NCBI RefSeq assembly: GCF_000227135.1 | Contig: NC_018255.1 | Span: 604,104-668,103, forward strand | DNA: 64,000 nucleotides | Direction of reading: 5' to 3' | Origin: Leishmania donovani | Lineage: Eukaryota > Euglenozoa > Kinetoplastea > Trypanosomatida > Trypanosomatidae | Shown here: piece by piece, positions 31,801 to 41,185 of the stretch | Layout of the letters: each line of letters opens with the position of its first letter | How positions within the stretch are numbered: position 1 is the first letter of the stretch | Made by a program: the position numbers and the translations under genes | Notes under the pieces: generated by a model | The model's database searches: none | Seen by the model: the letters and a program-made list of their open reading frames with translations, nothing else | What the model was told of the DNA's origin: nothing

Positions 31801-32954
31801 GGGACTAAGCTGGCCATATGCAGTGGCAAGTGGCGCTTCCCCTCAACGTCACTACTGTGATCATCGTCGGCGATCGCGTACGGATCGGCCGCGGCAGGAA
31901 GATCGGCAGCGTATGGGTCAGCGTACGGATCTCGGTAGGCAGCTGCAGCACTGCCAGCGCCGGTAGCAGCAGTGAGGCGCAGCGCCGCGAGAGGGTCCGC
32001 CTCGCGCCCCGCCGCGTTTGCTCTGACGGCCGCCCGCGCCGCCAGACCTTGCACCACTCCACCGCCCACATGCGGCGCTTCGTCGTGGGGTCGCAGGATA
32101 CCGATGGCCTGCATCTGTGTTATGTATGTGTGTGCCGCGAGAAGAGTCACCTGCGCGCGGTGGTTGCCACCCGCGCTCTTCGACAGAAAAATCGTGAGGC
32201 ACATGGGCAGCCTGGCGGCCTGGCTGTGGTGCATCGATGGCGGGCAAAAGCGCGTATCGCCGACAAAGCCGAAGATGCGCACGCGCAGGTTGTAGTGCGG
32301 CAACCGCACCGTGTTCTCGATCGTCATGTACCCGTTCAACGCACCGGCGCCGCTGACCTTGCCATGCCGATGCAGCCTGCCGTTTCTGCCGTTCTTCTGC
32401 TTACCTCCGCCAATGCTGCTAGCGAGAGATGGTGTGTCGGTGGTGGACGCCACAGCACCACCTGCGGCAGCGACGGCTGCGGTGGCGCTTGCCTTGTACA
32501 CAAAGGCAACGGCGCATGGCACTGGTGACACTACTCGCCCTGCGCGACTCAGAGCGATCAGCTCGTTGTCCGTCTCCAGCAGCCGCTGCTCGCTGAGGCT
32601 CATGTACCAGTTGTAAATATCCTTGTCGGTGCCGATCTGATCTCGCACCACCGTGTGCTCCGTCGCCATGCTTCGGGCATCCCGGTAGTAATAAGCTACG
32701 TTCGCTTCTCGCCGCACGTGCAGCAGCTGCTGGAAAAGCGGCGAGGCGGAGCTGGGGAAGTAATCAGGGATGAGGGGGATCAGTATAATTTCCGGCTGCT
32801 GCGACGTCGCCGTCGGCACGTCAGTCGGCGGCTCCCCGGCATTGTTAGCGCCAGGAGACGCGGAGTGCCCGACGATTGGAGCGGCGCTTCCCCGGACGCG
32901 AGGGTCACGCACGATGTGTCGCACCAGCGTCTCCCTACTCGGTGCCCCTCCCAT
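28833..32954 (-). CDS. Large hypothetical protein with N-myristoylation motif, 1373 aa
   Basis: I do not recognise this family. The N-terminus MGGAPSRE has Gly2 and Ser6, the classical N-myristoyltransferase context, so membrane attachment is likely. Two ordered regions are visible. One lies at about residues 54-290 (EIILIPLIPDYFP, YNWYMSLSEQRLLETDNELIALS, YNLRVRIFGFVGDTRFCPP, LPMCLTIFLS). The other is at about 540-765 (RYQIRTVICADELRG, GRVLLWASRFYTGHFEQLVG, VGDVWIPSNEAY, SPNEFAEDILLSL, GMGLLIWRELCAGQVVFYG, FLKKWIQSG). DPYA repeats lie near 342-360. The last 600 residues are Ser/Thr/Pro-rich, likely disordered, and end in YRWDWRGVSWPA. The start is the first ATG after a predicted acceptor at 33171-33172. 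Confidence 0.78.
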   Translation of the reverse strand: MGGAPSRETLVRHIVRDPRVRGSAAPIVGHSASPGANNAGEPPTDVPTATSQQPEIILIPLIPDYFPSSASPLFQQLLHVRREANVAYYYRDARSMATEHTVVRDQIGTDKDIYNWYMSLSEQRLLETDNELIALSRAGRVVSPVPCAVAFVYKASATAAVAAAGGAVASTTDTPSLASSIGGGKQKNGRNGRLHRHGKVSGAGALNGYMTIENTVRLPHYNLRVRIFGFVGDTRFCPPSMHHSQAARLPMCLTIFLSKSAGGNHRAQVTLLAAHTYITQMQAIGILRPHDEAPHVGGGVVQGLAARAAVRANAAGREADPLAALRLTAATGAGSAAAAYRDPYADPYAADLPAAADPYAIADDDHSSDVEGKRHLPLHMASLVPRDGLKTHLEGLGTMITSAAADVAKETVLRRPIEIVMHRADVPALCYLRELRARMGQSSACATPAISEKKSKAPTPLSCAKPISTAPTMTSSSRGASNEGDCGDDICAAPANSNAGLRQSCAPNESRVAKTDANSSISAVATRPGGDAAEVGSESLRYQIRTVICADELRGSVAADSIGRVLLWASRFYTGHFEQLVGGEAAKLRQELAQRNLTESPLDGTLLLTDEEPRPPRVTPKVGDVWIPSNEAYVEAHYTEHEGDGWAKVAAGTVLRYVTSASSASSTPAPDAFWRISPNEFAEDILLSLCRKACQASRRAPPTDSHWLLSGKTGVPEGLGMGLLIWRELCAGQVVFYGTTPEFLKKWIQSGADVEQAYRNHIKRSHSSKEATSAAEAEPGGATAARDDDAVAGAQSLSMTVAATTAASSGLRSSYEGNFPSNPSGASDGPDKSGSSDGRRDKGSGSSSMELYSAHTGFVSASVQAKAILSPTSPTESGSHADDGAKPKRVRTDDQPRTPSSSTPPVAVGRLAQPHNVSDTPRKNARQGRVVPAQQRLQVALPVASSTSMTLWTHSASTVGTPNSHTGVSPASASMGSHSSSASLSYRQPSQRRSPAAATTTCWIGVPESAPADNADVPTVNVVVRQRRSVRATPSCSATVGTTPLRASQMSDSPHHFHTSRGVPSMPSVSTQTSVVGATSGASAEYSAQATGSAVIQPCGSTPVRIPGRWGSSEDGTHLQGGHSPAPAEQGKYLRAEGELLPHSCTSNNTTGLADARRPPPQRSAAVTIRPGYGTGNIASTPQLPATPAKWNTSSAAQSFSMRGTSITFASGSASSAHARHASLLHSIRHTEPCQPVSSARSSSMSTAELLWSSFCSNASPMYRKGSLRPPQPDTVEGDVGRMHALQHTPVLHSSDDPVRRGCGAVSPAGMPAVATALMAGTPRPGGEATTMPFSGHSSAAHTPRQGDLVNSAKNSVGSGKYRWDWRGVSWPA

Positions 32955-33170
32955 TCTCGTTTCTTTTGCGCGTACTCTGGCACTGCACCCTCCCTCCTAC
33001 GAGAACGGCCCCGAAGCCTTCCCTTTTTTTTTGTGCGTTGCTGGCCTCGCGACAACCCCTCTTGCGCCAAAATGTTGGCTCGCTTGACTGTTGAGTAGAC
33101 GGGCGGGGTGTGTGGGTGGCCGGTAGACTGGCGAGCACCGACCTCCGCCTCCTTCGCTGCTCTTTCTCTC

Positions 33171-33172
33171 CT
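33171..33172 (-). promoter_or_regulatory. Predicted spliced-leader acceptor AG (1373-aa gene)
   Basis: A compact minus-strand pyrimidine tract (about 33197-33175) runs directly into CATAG. The 216-nt leader has no ATG before 32954. Confidence 0.5.
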
Positions 33173-35388
33173 ATGGAGGAGAAGGAAAGAGGAGATGCCG
33201 CGTAGCTGTATGTCCCAGTCCAGCAGCAGCGCCGTGTCGCGCGCTTTCTGATGTTAATGTGGTTTGCCTGTTGTTGTTTTTTTTTCTCTCCCTCCTAGAG
33301 GGCACCAACACACATCGGGGGTAGAGGGGGGGGGGCAGACAAGAGATGCACAGAGAGGGGTCTCCGATGGGTAAGAAAGAAGCAGAAACGAAAGACGGAG
33401 GAGTGGTGTGTGAAGCCTGCCCCGAGAGACAACAAGAGAGAGGAGAGGGAGAGGGATTTCGTGGTGCAGACCGACGGGTGGCTAATGTTACAAGAAGGCA
33501 ACTGAGGTCACCTCATCCGTTGGGGGTGGGGGGAGGGGAAGTACATGTGTCGATATAGGTGCACACACACATATATGTGCATGTGCACGTATGTGTATGC
33601 GTGTGGGGCACAGAAGAATGCAGATGCGGCCCATTCAGAGTTATGCGGTGCAGCGTGCATGAGAGAGAAGCGGAAGAGGGGGTGCAGCAGTGAGAAGCAT
33701 ACAACGACGAGGGAGTATAGCGAAGGAGAAGCCGTGAAGAAAACATGGAAGAGGCGGCGATGGAGGCAACGCTACACATGGGAAGAAGAAGGATTGATAA
33801 CCGGTGGCGATGCATACCCGTCCCTCTCTCCTCTCCGCCGCCGTATGACGCGTTTGTGAGCTCGCTTCGCATAGCGCCTCCAACGGGGAGAGGAACGAGG
33901 AGACGATGCCGCTCACTCATGAGACCGCGCGCGCGATAGGCGTCGCAGCGCACGCGCAACCCAAGTGCCCACATGCATCTCGGGGGAGGGGGGAAGAGAG
34001 CAGCAGGCGCGTTCTTCTACATCACCCCAAGGTGTCTATGCAGTTGCGCATGTTCACTGCCATTCTGCAAGTGTGGCAGGGCGTCCTTTTTTTTCGTCTG
34101 CTCGTTGTGTGATCGCTTATGTTTTCTTTTCGAGCCCTTTCCGGTGCGCATGTACTCTTCCGAGGCGGTATCGCACGTCCAGGTCATGTGCAAGCACGCG
34201 CTGTTTTGTGTGACGGAGAGCGAGAGAGAGGACACGAGAGGAGCCGACACGGACGGAAATAAATAAGCGATACAAAGGAAAGGTGTCAGCGAGAAAGGAG
34301 CGAGACGGGGCAGAGAGACGGAGGTGACGGAGGCATTGGACACAAGAGAGAAGAAAGGTCCACCAGAGACCACAGATGGCGCGCAGGTGGCCGGAGAGGC
34401 AGAGATAAAGGGGCCGACATGCATCCCACCGCCTACACGGAAAGCGCACATGCACATGTGCGCATACCGACGCGTCGACACCATCAACCAACCAACAACA
34501 AAAAAAAAATGTAATAAAGAAGAAATCAACATGTGGAAACGCACGCGAACACAGAGAAGCGAAGCAAAGGAGGAGGTTGCACGCATGTAGCCGTTTGGGC
34601 GTGGCAGATGAAGGAAGGGACAACACACGCACACATCTTACACCCTACACAACTGACGGTTGGCGCGAGAAGCCATCATACAGCGGGAAATGGAGGAGAG
34701 AGGAGGGGCAGAGCCCAGAGAGACAGACGGACGGACAGGCACACAGAGAGAGAGAGATACAAAAAAAGGAAAAATAACACAACACACATTCTTTCGTTTG
34801 GCTGAAACCGCAAAACGGGCAGGAAGGGCTGCTGGCCGGTTCCGGGGAGGGGCGGTGGGACCGGAACGGAGAGGAGGGAAACGCGTCTGCGCGTCCAGCG
34901 GACGGTGTCGAACAAGCGTAGAGAGTGCCCGACAACGAATAGGTGTGCTCTCGACTTCTCAGCAGGTGCAGCCACACAGCCAGGCATACATGCACCGATA
35001 TACGCACTACGCTCACGGCGGAAGCAGCGCAGCCGCCGGCAGTGGCGTCGTGCAAAATCAAGCAGCGACGAATCGGAAATCCGTGCAGCCTTGTAATCAG
35101 CCCACGAGGAAACAACCCCGGAACTGACAAGGGAAAGGAAGCAGAAATGCGGCAACGTCTGTAGAGAAAGAATCCGTAGAGGAGAGGCTGACGTGCATGC
35201 CAGTACATGGGAGTGTGGGCGTGTGGGGTGCGATAAGTATGCAGGGCGCGCATCTGCGTGCGGCAGCATGAGACTCCGGCACACCAAGAACTACAGGGAG
35301 GCGCGTGAGCGAAAGAGAGAGAGCGGTCTGCGCCGTGGATGCTGGGCGCATATCACCCCCTCCCCCTCCGCTATGTCTGCATCACTGG
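33173..35388. other. Intergenic, no gene seen
   Basis: About 2.2 kb lies between the myristoylated protein gene and the pseudokinase gene, mostly 3' UTR of the latter. It has an alternating purine/pyrimidine stretch at about 33555-33606, A runs near 34499-34510 and many GA-rich runs. No supported ORF. Confidence 0.45.
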
Positions 35389-37941
35389 CTAATACCTCTG
35401 CCGAGAAGGGAGGCCGCTGGAGGAACCGCGCAGGGTGTGGTCGAGTCCTTCCAGTGCCGCCAGTTGCGCACAGAGCGGCACCGCGCCGAAGAAGAGCGCG
35501 TCATCCCGGAGCAACTTGCGCAGTCGCTTCATGAAAATCTCATTCGCGCGCGCCGCCAGCCGAGCCTCCTCCGGCTGACTGATAAACAGCGCCACCTCCT
35601 GCATGGTCTCGCCGTAGAGGTTGCGGTTCCGCAGCAGCATACGCAGGGTGCTGCGGATGCCGTCAATCGTCCACTCAACAGCGGAGAGGGTGCCCACATC
35701 CGTCGAGCTCTTCAACGCCGAGCGGCCGCCGCCGTCGGCGCTGTGCATGGGGCGCTCATCGCTGTCGTTCGACGGGCTGGTGACCTGTCCAGAGGAGTCG
35801 CTACTCCGAAGAGGGTACGGCTGCACGGGGTCCGGCGGCGGCGGCGGCAGACGTGGGGAAGTGGCACCGCGCAGCGGCAGCGCAGAGAATCCGGCCCCAC
35901 GTGCACCATACGCCTCCTGTGTCGACAGGGATGTGTGCGAAGGTCGCGGCATGTTTCCACTGTACCGAGTGGAATACGCGTTGACCGCGGCCGCCGGGGT
36001 GCTGCCGCCGGCTGGCGTTTTGGTACGCGGTGTTGCCGGCCGTGAAGCCGAGTTTGGTGGTGGCGGTGAGGCGGGCAGTGGTGTCTGGCAAGCCGACGCG
36101 TCACTCTGAGCGTCCTCCGTGAACTGAGTCCTCGACTTCGGGGGCTCCACACTAGTGTCCATCTCCTCCTCCTCAGCGGCAGGCGCGGCCGTGGCGACTG
36201 GGAGAAACTCGTGTGGTGGGGCGGGGCGAGGAGCGACGATGACGATGCCGTCCTGGTCGATCACATCCACGTTGTTGGCGTCGGTGAGCCGCTGATTGTT
36301 CTGCCGCTGCCACTCAGTGAAGTGCTTTCGCATCTCCTGTTGGCGCGCTGCCGTCTCCAGCCTCAGCTGCCGTAGCGTTTCTCGTTGAAACTGCTTGGCA
36401 TCGTCCATACGCCGCCGCGGCGACAGGTGCCATATCCCAGCTTTCCGCAGCAGCTCCCCTTGCTCCGCGAAAATCTCGTCTAGCACGCGCGTGTTGTGGT
36501 CAATGAGGCCACCTCGGCTGTTGCGTCGCGGGCTGGGCGACTTCGTGTTGAGGAGGTTGCTTGTCGACCTGCGAAGGCGGTGATGACCGTGCTCGCCGCG
36601 TGAAGTCCCTTGCGGTGTCTCGCCACCTCCGATGAAGGCGTGCTGCTTCGGCGGACTCGCATTCATGCGCTGCAGCAGCTCAAACTTCTCCCCTGCACGG
36701 CGATGCCAGCTGTCGTCCGGCGCGTGCGTGAGACGCCCGGGGTGGTCGAGGTGCGGGGTGGGTGCCGACATCGGTGGTGGCGGTGACGAGTGTTCTACGG
36801 TGGCAGGTGTCCCGGCCGAGTGGCGCTGACTATTATGTACGCGAGTGGACGGCACATCGGGCGGAGTCGAGGACGTGGTGGAGCTTGGTGGTGGACTGGA
36901 GGCGCACCCGTGCGAGGCACCCTTCGTCGTGCACTGGGCCTTGGGCGCCCCTCCGCCGGCGCTACGGTTTTCGGCAGCTGCCGACTGCACTACGATCGCA
37001 GCACTCCCGCCAGCGCTTCCAGATGCGGCGATGTGCGGCTGTCTACTCGACATGGCAGGAGCCGAGCTTGCGGACGCGACGTGCGCAGAGATGGTAGAAG
37101 GGGCAGTGGCCTGGTGTGAGGGCCATGGAGGCTGGCCCAAGCTGACGGCGCCAGCCAAGGCAACTAGTGACTGGACAACGCTCTCCATCGACGGTCGCGT
37201 CGCTGGCTCGTCTGCCATCATGCGAGAGAGAAGCTGGCGTGCGGTGCCCGAGCGTCGCGCCATGTTTGTACCCTTTGCCGTGAGTAGCACCACGCCGAGT
37301 CGGCCCAGACACCAGACGTCGCTCAGTGTGGGGTGATAGCCGCTGCCACTCCTGGCGCTGTGGTTCGCGGCTTCGCCGCTGCCGTTGGGATGTGCCGCAG
37401 CTGCCGCGAGAACCTCGGGTGGATAGTCGAGCTCTACGCGCAGGCCGCTCTTCTTACGCTCTTGCAGCTGCGAATAGTAGACCGGGAGGGGCAGCGGCAC
37501 GCCTAGGAGGAGGTTTGCCGTACCACCTGTGTGGTGGTCCAGAAAAAGACGATCGCCTGTAAGTCCCGGGAAGAAGAGATTGTGCAAGTGCAGCTGCCGA
37601 ATCGCCAGCGCGCACGCGCAGAGCCACCGCAGCACGCTGGCCTCTTCGAGCGAGTTGTGCTCTTCCTCCTCAATCAAGGTCGTGACGTCGCCCTCCGAGG
37701 CGTATGAAGCGACGACACTGAGAAAGGAGCTCTGAATGAGGACGGTGTGGATCGGCACAAAGCCCCGCAGGCGGCGCTTCTGCAGCTCCTCGTACATCCG
37801 AACTGCCGCGCTCACCTCCTCGGCGGCCCATCCGGCCACATTCATGCGGCGCAGCACGCGCAACGCCCCGCCCGCCTCCGTGTCCTGCACGAGAAGGGTC
37901 GCGGAGTTGTTGCCGATGCTAAGTACCTTCTTGCGAATCAT
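35389..37941 (-). CDS. Pseudokinase (NEK-like fold) with disordered tail
   Basis: In this 850-aa protein, residues 1-262 have the outline of a protein kinase: a glycine-loop position (SIGNNSATLL), a beta3-like RVLRRMNV, an alphaC-like helix (AAVRMYEELQ), the hinge area (VVASYASEGDVTTLIEEE), the F helix (SDVWCLGRLGVVLLT near 207-221) and the final helix pair (RQLLSRMMADEPATRPSMESVV). The catalytic pieces are missing. The beta3 Lys position reads Arg31, the His-Arg-Asp position reads Phe-Pro-Gly (about 124-126), and no Asp-Phe-Gly is present where LLLGVPLP occurs. It is therefore probably a scaffold rather than an enzyme. A coiled-coil-like basic helix (RQLRLETAARQQEMRKHFTE) lies in the second half, and a conserved helical C-terminus follows (RSTLRMLLRNRNLYGETMQE). 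The ATG at 37941 follows a pyrimidine tract and AG within about ten bases. Confidence 0.72.
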   Translation of the reverse strand: MIRKKVLSIGNNSATLLVQDTEAGGALRVLRRMNVAGWAAEEVSAAVRMYEELQKRRLRGFVPIHTVLIQSSFLSVVASYASEGDVTTLIEEEEHNSLEEASVLRWLCACALAIRQLHLHNLFFPGLTGDRLFLDHHTGGTANLLLGVPLPLPVYYSQLQERKKSGLRVELDYPPEVLAAAAAHPNGSGEAANHSARSGSGYHPTLSDVWCLGRLGVVLLTAKGTNMARRSGTARQLLSRMMADEPATRPSMESVVQSLVALAGAVSLGQPPWPSHQATAPSTISAHVASASSAPAMSSRQPHIAASGSAGGSAAIVVQSAAAENRSAGGGAPKAQCTTKGASHGCASSPPPSSTTSSTPPDVPSTRVHNSQRHSAGTPATVEHSSPPPPMSAPTPHLDHPGRLTHAPDDSWHRRAGEKFELLQRMNASPPKQHAFIGGGETPQGTSRGEHGHHRLRRSTSNLLNTKSPSPRRNSRGGLIDHNTRVLDEIFAEQGELLRKAGIWHLSPRRRMDDAKQFQRETLRQLRLETAARQQEMRKHFTEWQRQNNQRLTDANNVDVIDQDGIVIVAPRPAPPHEFLPVATAAPAAEEEEMDTSVEPPKSRTQFTEDAQSDASACQTPLPASPPPPNSASRPATPRTKTPAGGSTPAAAVNAYSTRYSGNMPRPSHTSLSTQEAYGARGAGFSALPLRGATSPRLPPPPPDPVQPYPLRSSDSSGQVTSPSNDSDERPMHSADGGGRSALKSSTDVGTLSAVEWTIDGIRSTLRMLLRNRNLYGETMQEVALFISQPEEARLAARANEIFMKRLRKLLRDDALFFGAVPLCAQLAALEGLDHTLRGSSSGLPSRQRY

Positions 37942-38579
37942 GGCTGAGCTCGATGTGCGTTCCAGAGGAAAGACGACGACGACGAAGATATGATGCGCAT
38001 GTGTGCGTGTGCATACGCACGCTTGTGCGTGCCATCGCTCCATGATGCACGGGCAGGCGGTGCCGAAAGGAAGAGAAAAGCGCAGAGTGATGGGCAGGCG
38101 AGGCACAAGAGACAGACAGAACTCAGATGTGAGCAAAGGAGGGCAACAAGGGGCGACAGTGCTGGGAGTAGTGAGGAGCACGTGCAGCGCACCGCGATCC
38201 TGTATCAAGCCATCGCCCTTCCCTCCTGCCCCTTCGAATCCCCACCACACTCCCCTTTCCTGGCACGCTAATCGCTTTCACTGGTGCCCACACACGCATG
38301 CACAGGCACAAGCGCATCTGCCTTCATGGATAGGTTTGACTTTGCGTTGCTGGTTGCCTCGCGCGTGCGCGTTCCTTGTCGATGGCCCCTCGTAATCAAA
38401 TAACCGGAAAGCGGTGCACATCTGAGCTTAGAAGAGGCACACACCTTTTACGCGAGCGCTGAAGGTGGCCGGCATCATCAGGCCCGCTGTGAGCAAAGAG
38501 GGAAAAGAAAAGCGTGCCGACGCGTTCATTACTTGGCCCAAGCCGCTCCTCGGCCACTTGAACTCCCGCCGCCGCCGTG

Positions 38580-38615
<36 letters not shown>

Positions 38616-38746
38616 CCCCTCAATCGCCCTGCAGAAGCACGCCTGTACGATAAGAGGCCCCCCCTCCCGCTGTGTCCGCACGCGCCGCGGTGGACATGCC
38701 AAATGCAAGCCACGCCGGCCTTCTTACTCTTCTCCGACACGACGCG
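37942..38746. other. Intergenic, no gene seen
   Basis: This region is leader of the pseudokinase gene and 3' UTR of the next gene upstream. It contains a (TG)n run at about 38583-38611. No supported ORF. Confidence 0.45.
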
Positions 38747-41185
38747 CTACACTAGCCTCACAATGCGGTCGCCAGAGATGGCGAGGACATCCGTCATGGC
38801 GCTGAGCGTCGCCACCGTGCCGTGGCGGGAGAAGTACCGCTGCAGCGCCAGCGGCACGCGGGTGCGCAGCGACGCCAGCGTCGTCCCACCTTGCGGGATC
38901 AGCGGCAGCACCATCCGCACGATGTCGGCCTTCTCCAAGTTGGGCTGCTCCACTTTCGCGCGCTGCACCACGACAACGGAGGGGTCGTCAGGGTAGGGCC
39001 AGGTGGTGAAGTACTCGGGGTAGCTGTCAGGGTAGGGCCAGGTGGTGAAGTACTCGGGGTAGCTGTCCAACACAGCCTGCACGGCTGCCAAATCGCGTGG
39101 CAGGGCATCGCGGACCGCCGGTGGGACCAAGCTCAGCACCTCATCCAACTCTGCGCACTGCATGAGAGGCAGCGCATCATACAGCTCCCGCACGGCCCAG
39201 TCTGCGTTCGACTCCGGCGCTATCTCTGTCGGGATCTTCAGCACCGGATCGTCCGGCCGTAGCGAGTTCATCCGCAGCCGCTCATCCATCAGAGTGTCCA
39301 CGCACGCCTCATACTCCGGCAAGAACCTGTACACCTTCATCTTATCCGTTGATACGACGATCTCCTTGCCATGCATGCGCAGAAACGTCGGAAAGGAGCG
39401 GCACTGCGTCTTCACCTGCGCCTTTTCCGCCTGCGTGAGGAGGCTGTAAAGGCGGCCGGTCGACACAGCCGCCGACGCCTTCTCCTCCGCGACGCCATAG
39501 TCCTTCCCCACCGCCGCCTCGGTCACGACCGCCAACACCTTGGTGAAGATGCTTGGCAGCGGAGACGTCGAGGCGTCCCGGTCGTCGAGCGAGTTGGGCG
39601 CGACGCGGTACGGACGCGCACGCAGCTTTCCTTGCGACATTTGGAAGTACTCCGGGTACTTGCCGAGCAGCCCAGTCACCCCGAGCCGGGGATCGAAAGC
39701 GGGGTGACGTGAGATGATGGGGGCAATGTCCTGCAGGACGTCCGCCAGCGCGGTGTACTCCTTTGGCACCTGCGGCGCCACCAAGCCAATTAGATTCGCC
39801 TCTGAGTTCCGCGGTGGACGGCGCAGCGGCTGCGCACCGCTCTGCATACCGTCCACGCCGCTGAAGCCGCCAACCGTGAAGCGCGCGTCGGCATACCCGC
39901 GCCGCGGATGATCAAAATCGGGCTTCAGCCGAATCTCCAGTGAGTTGTGCGAAGGGCGCATGTCAATGTAATGCCTGAACCGCTTCAGGTAAAAGCGAAA
40001 GGTGGTCTCGGCGTACAGCCGTTGTATCTCACTCGGTAACGTGGGCTCAATAGCCTCGATGGGGACGAAAAAGGTGGGGATATACGGCGCAAGAGCCTCC
40101 ATTACCTGCAGCGTCGATCTCAGAGGTAAAGGGGTGCCGGCCTCTGGCTCGCTCGCCTCTGCCGGCTCTGCATCCGTGAGACCTGGGAACGCATTGGAAG
40201 CATCTGCACCAACAAAACGAGCTCGTGGCGCCACCAGCCCACCACCGGCCACAGTTGCGACTTTGCCGCCGCCGCTGTAGCGCCAGCTATTGCCCTGTGG
40301 CATAGGTGGAGGCGGTGGAGCAATTCTGTCCGCATGTGTCGCGGCGGTGCACCGCGACGCGTGAGGCTTTGAGGCGCTCGAGCCTAGCGAATGCTGCGGC
40401 GGAGGTGGCGCTGTATTGGAAGCAGAGGCCTGCTGTGCCGGGGCCGCTGGAAAGGGCCCCGCTGCTTTAGAGCCGTCGAGAGGTGTGGCAGTGCTCCCAG
40501 TGCTAGGCAATGCGGCATCGTCGCTAGCAAGCGGTGTATTGGTGCTTGTCGGCGTAGCGCCCACTCCAGAAGTCGACGCTTCGCAAGGTGCGACCGGGGC
40601 ATGCGGCACGCGCAGGGCGAGGTGCCCGCTGGGCAGCAGCACGACCTCCTCAGGGAAGTGGCAAAGCATGTACTGCGTCAACGCAGACTGCTCGCCATGC
40701 TGTGGTGTCCCCACTGAAGGCTGACTGCCATGTGCGCGATCTTTCGAACGGTATTCACGTTCGAGAAACTGCCGCAAAGTGCGGGGGAGTTGCTGCTGCA
40801 CGTAGGCTGGCCGATTCCAGAGCTCCCTCGTGCCTGTTCGCGTGGCAACACCGTGCTCTGCGGATACTACTTCGGTCGGTAAGAGCGGCAGCACCATCGC
40901 CCGCACCTCCCACGGCGCGTACGTGACCACACCATTATCGCACACAGTCGCCGAAGAGGTTGGGCACTGTTGCGGCTGCCCCGACGACGGCAGCTTCGTG
41001 GAACAGTGGCGCAGAGCGCATTGCATTGCTAACGGCGGTCTCATCGATGGTGGTGGTGTGAATAAGATGAAGCCGGCGGGCAGTGCAACTGCAGCAGTGG
41101 ATGACGCCGTCACAGCATGCGAGCGCCAGATGATACGCGCACCACACCACGCGCGCGCCGGACCGCCGGCAGAGAGTCGATGCAT
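38747..41185 (-). CDS. Probable mitochondrial protein with about six repeated modules
   Basis: This 812-aa protein starts with MHRLSAGGPARAWCGARIIW, rich in Arg and Ala without acids, typical of a mitochondrial presequence. Beyond that lie about six divergent modules (about 90-192, 355-420, 483-527, 543-621, 662-742, 752-812). Each has a helix of the type VxxxLPLLP, a second helix, and a motif of the type LxxYPEYF followed by a beta-like pair ending in basic residues (for example LLGKYPEYFQMSQGKLRARP). This resembles small winged-helix-like RNA or protein-binding modules; no named family was recognised, and a role in mitochondrial RNA metabolism is only a guess. A perfect 39-bp in-frame tandem duplication sits in the fifth module. 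The predicted acceptor AG at 41191-41192 would leave only five bases before the ATG, so Met48 or Met54 are alternative starts. Confidence 0.72.
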   Translation of the reverse strand: MHRLSAGGPARAWCGARIIWRSHAVTASSTAAVALPAGFILFTPPPSMRPPLAMQCALRHCSTKLPSSGQPQQCPTSSATVCDNGVVTYAPWEVRAMVLPLLPTEVVSAEHGVATRTGTRELWNRPAYVQQQLPRTLRQFLEREYRSKDRAHGSQPSVGTPQHGEQSALTQYMLCHFPEEVVLLPSGHLALRVPHAPVAPCEASTSGVGATPTSTNTPLASDDAALPSTGSTATPLDGSKAAGPFPAAPAQQASASNTAPPPPQHSLGSSASKPHASRCTAATHADRIAPPPPPMPQGNSWRYSGGGKVATVAGGGLVAPRARFVGADASNAFPGLTDAEPAEASEPEAGTPLPLRSTLQVMEALAPYIPTFFVPIEAIEPTLPSEIQRLYAETTFRFYLKRFRHYIDMRPSHNSLEIRLKPDFDHPRRGYADARFTVGGFSGVDGMQSGAQPLRRPPRNSEANLIGLVAPQVPKEYTALADVLQDIAPIISRHPAFDPRLGVTGLLGKYPEYFQMSQGKLRARPYRVAPNSLDDRDASTSPLPSIFTKVLAVVTEAAVGKDYGVAEEKASAAVSTGRLYSLLTQAEKAQVKTQCRSFPTFLRMHGKEIVVSTDKMKVYRFLPEYEACVDTLMDERLRMNSLRPDDPVLKIPTEIAPESNADWAVRELYDALPLMQCAELDEVLSLVPPAVRDALPRDLAAVQAVLDSYPEYFTTWPYPDSYPEYFTTWPYPDDPSVVVVQRAKVEQPNLEKADIVRMVLPLIPQGGTTLASLRTRVPLALQRYFSRHGTVATLSAMTDVLAISGDRIVRLV
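38987..39064. repeat. Perfect 39-bp tandem duplication inside a CDS
   Basis: Two identical 39-bp units (38987-39025 and 39026-39064) encode two copies of a 13-residue stretch, DSYPEYFTTWPYP, around residues 707-732 of the mitochondrial-type protein. The lack of any difference suggests a recent event or an assembly effect. Confidence 0.95.
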
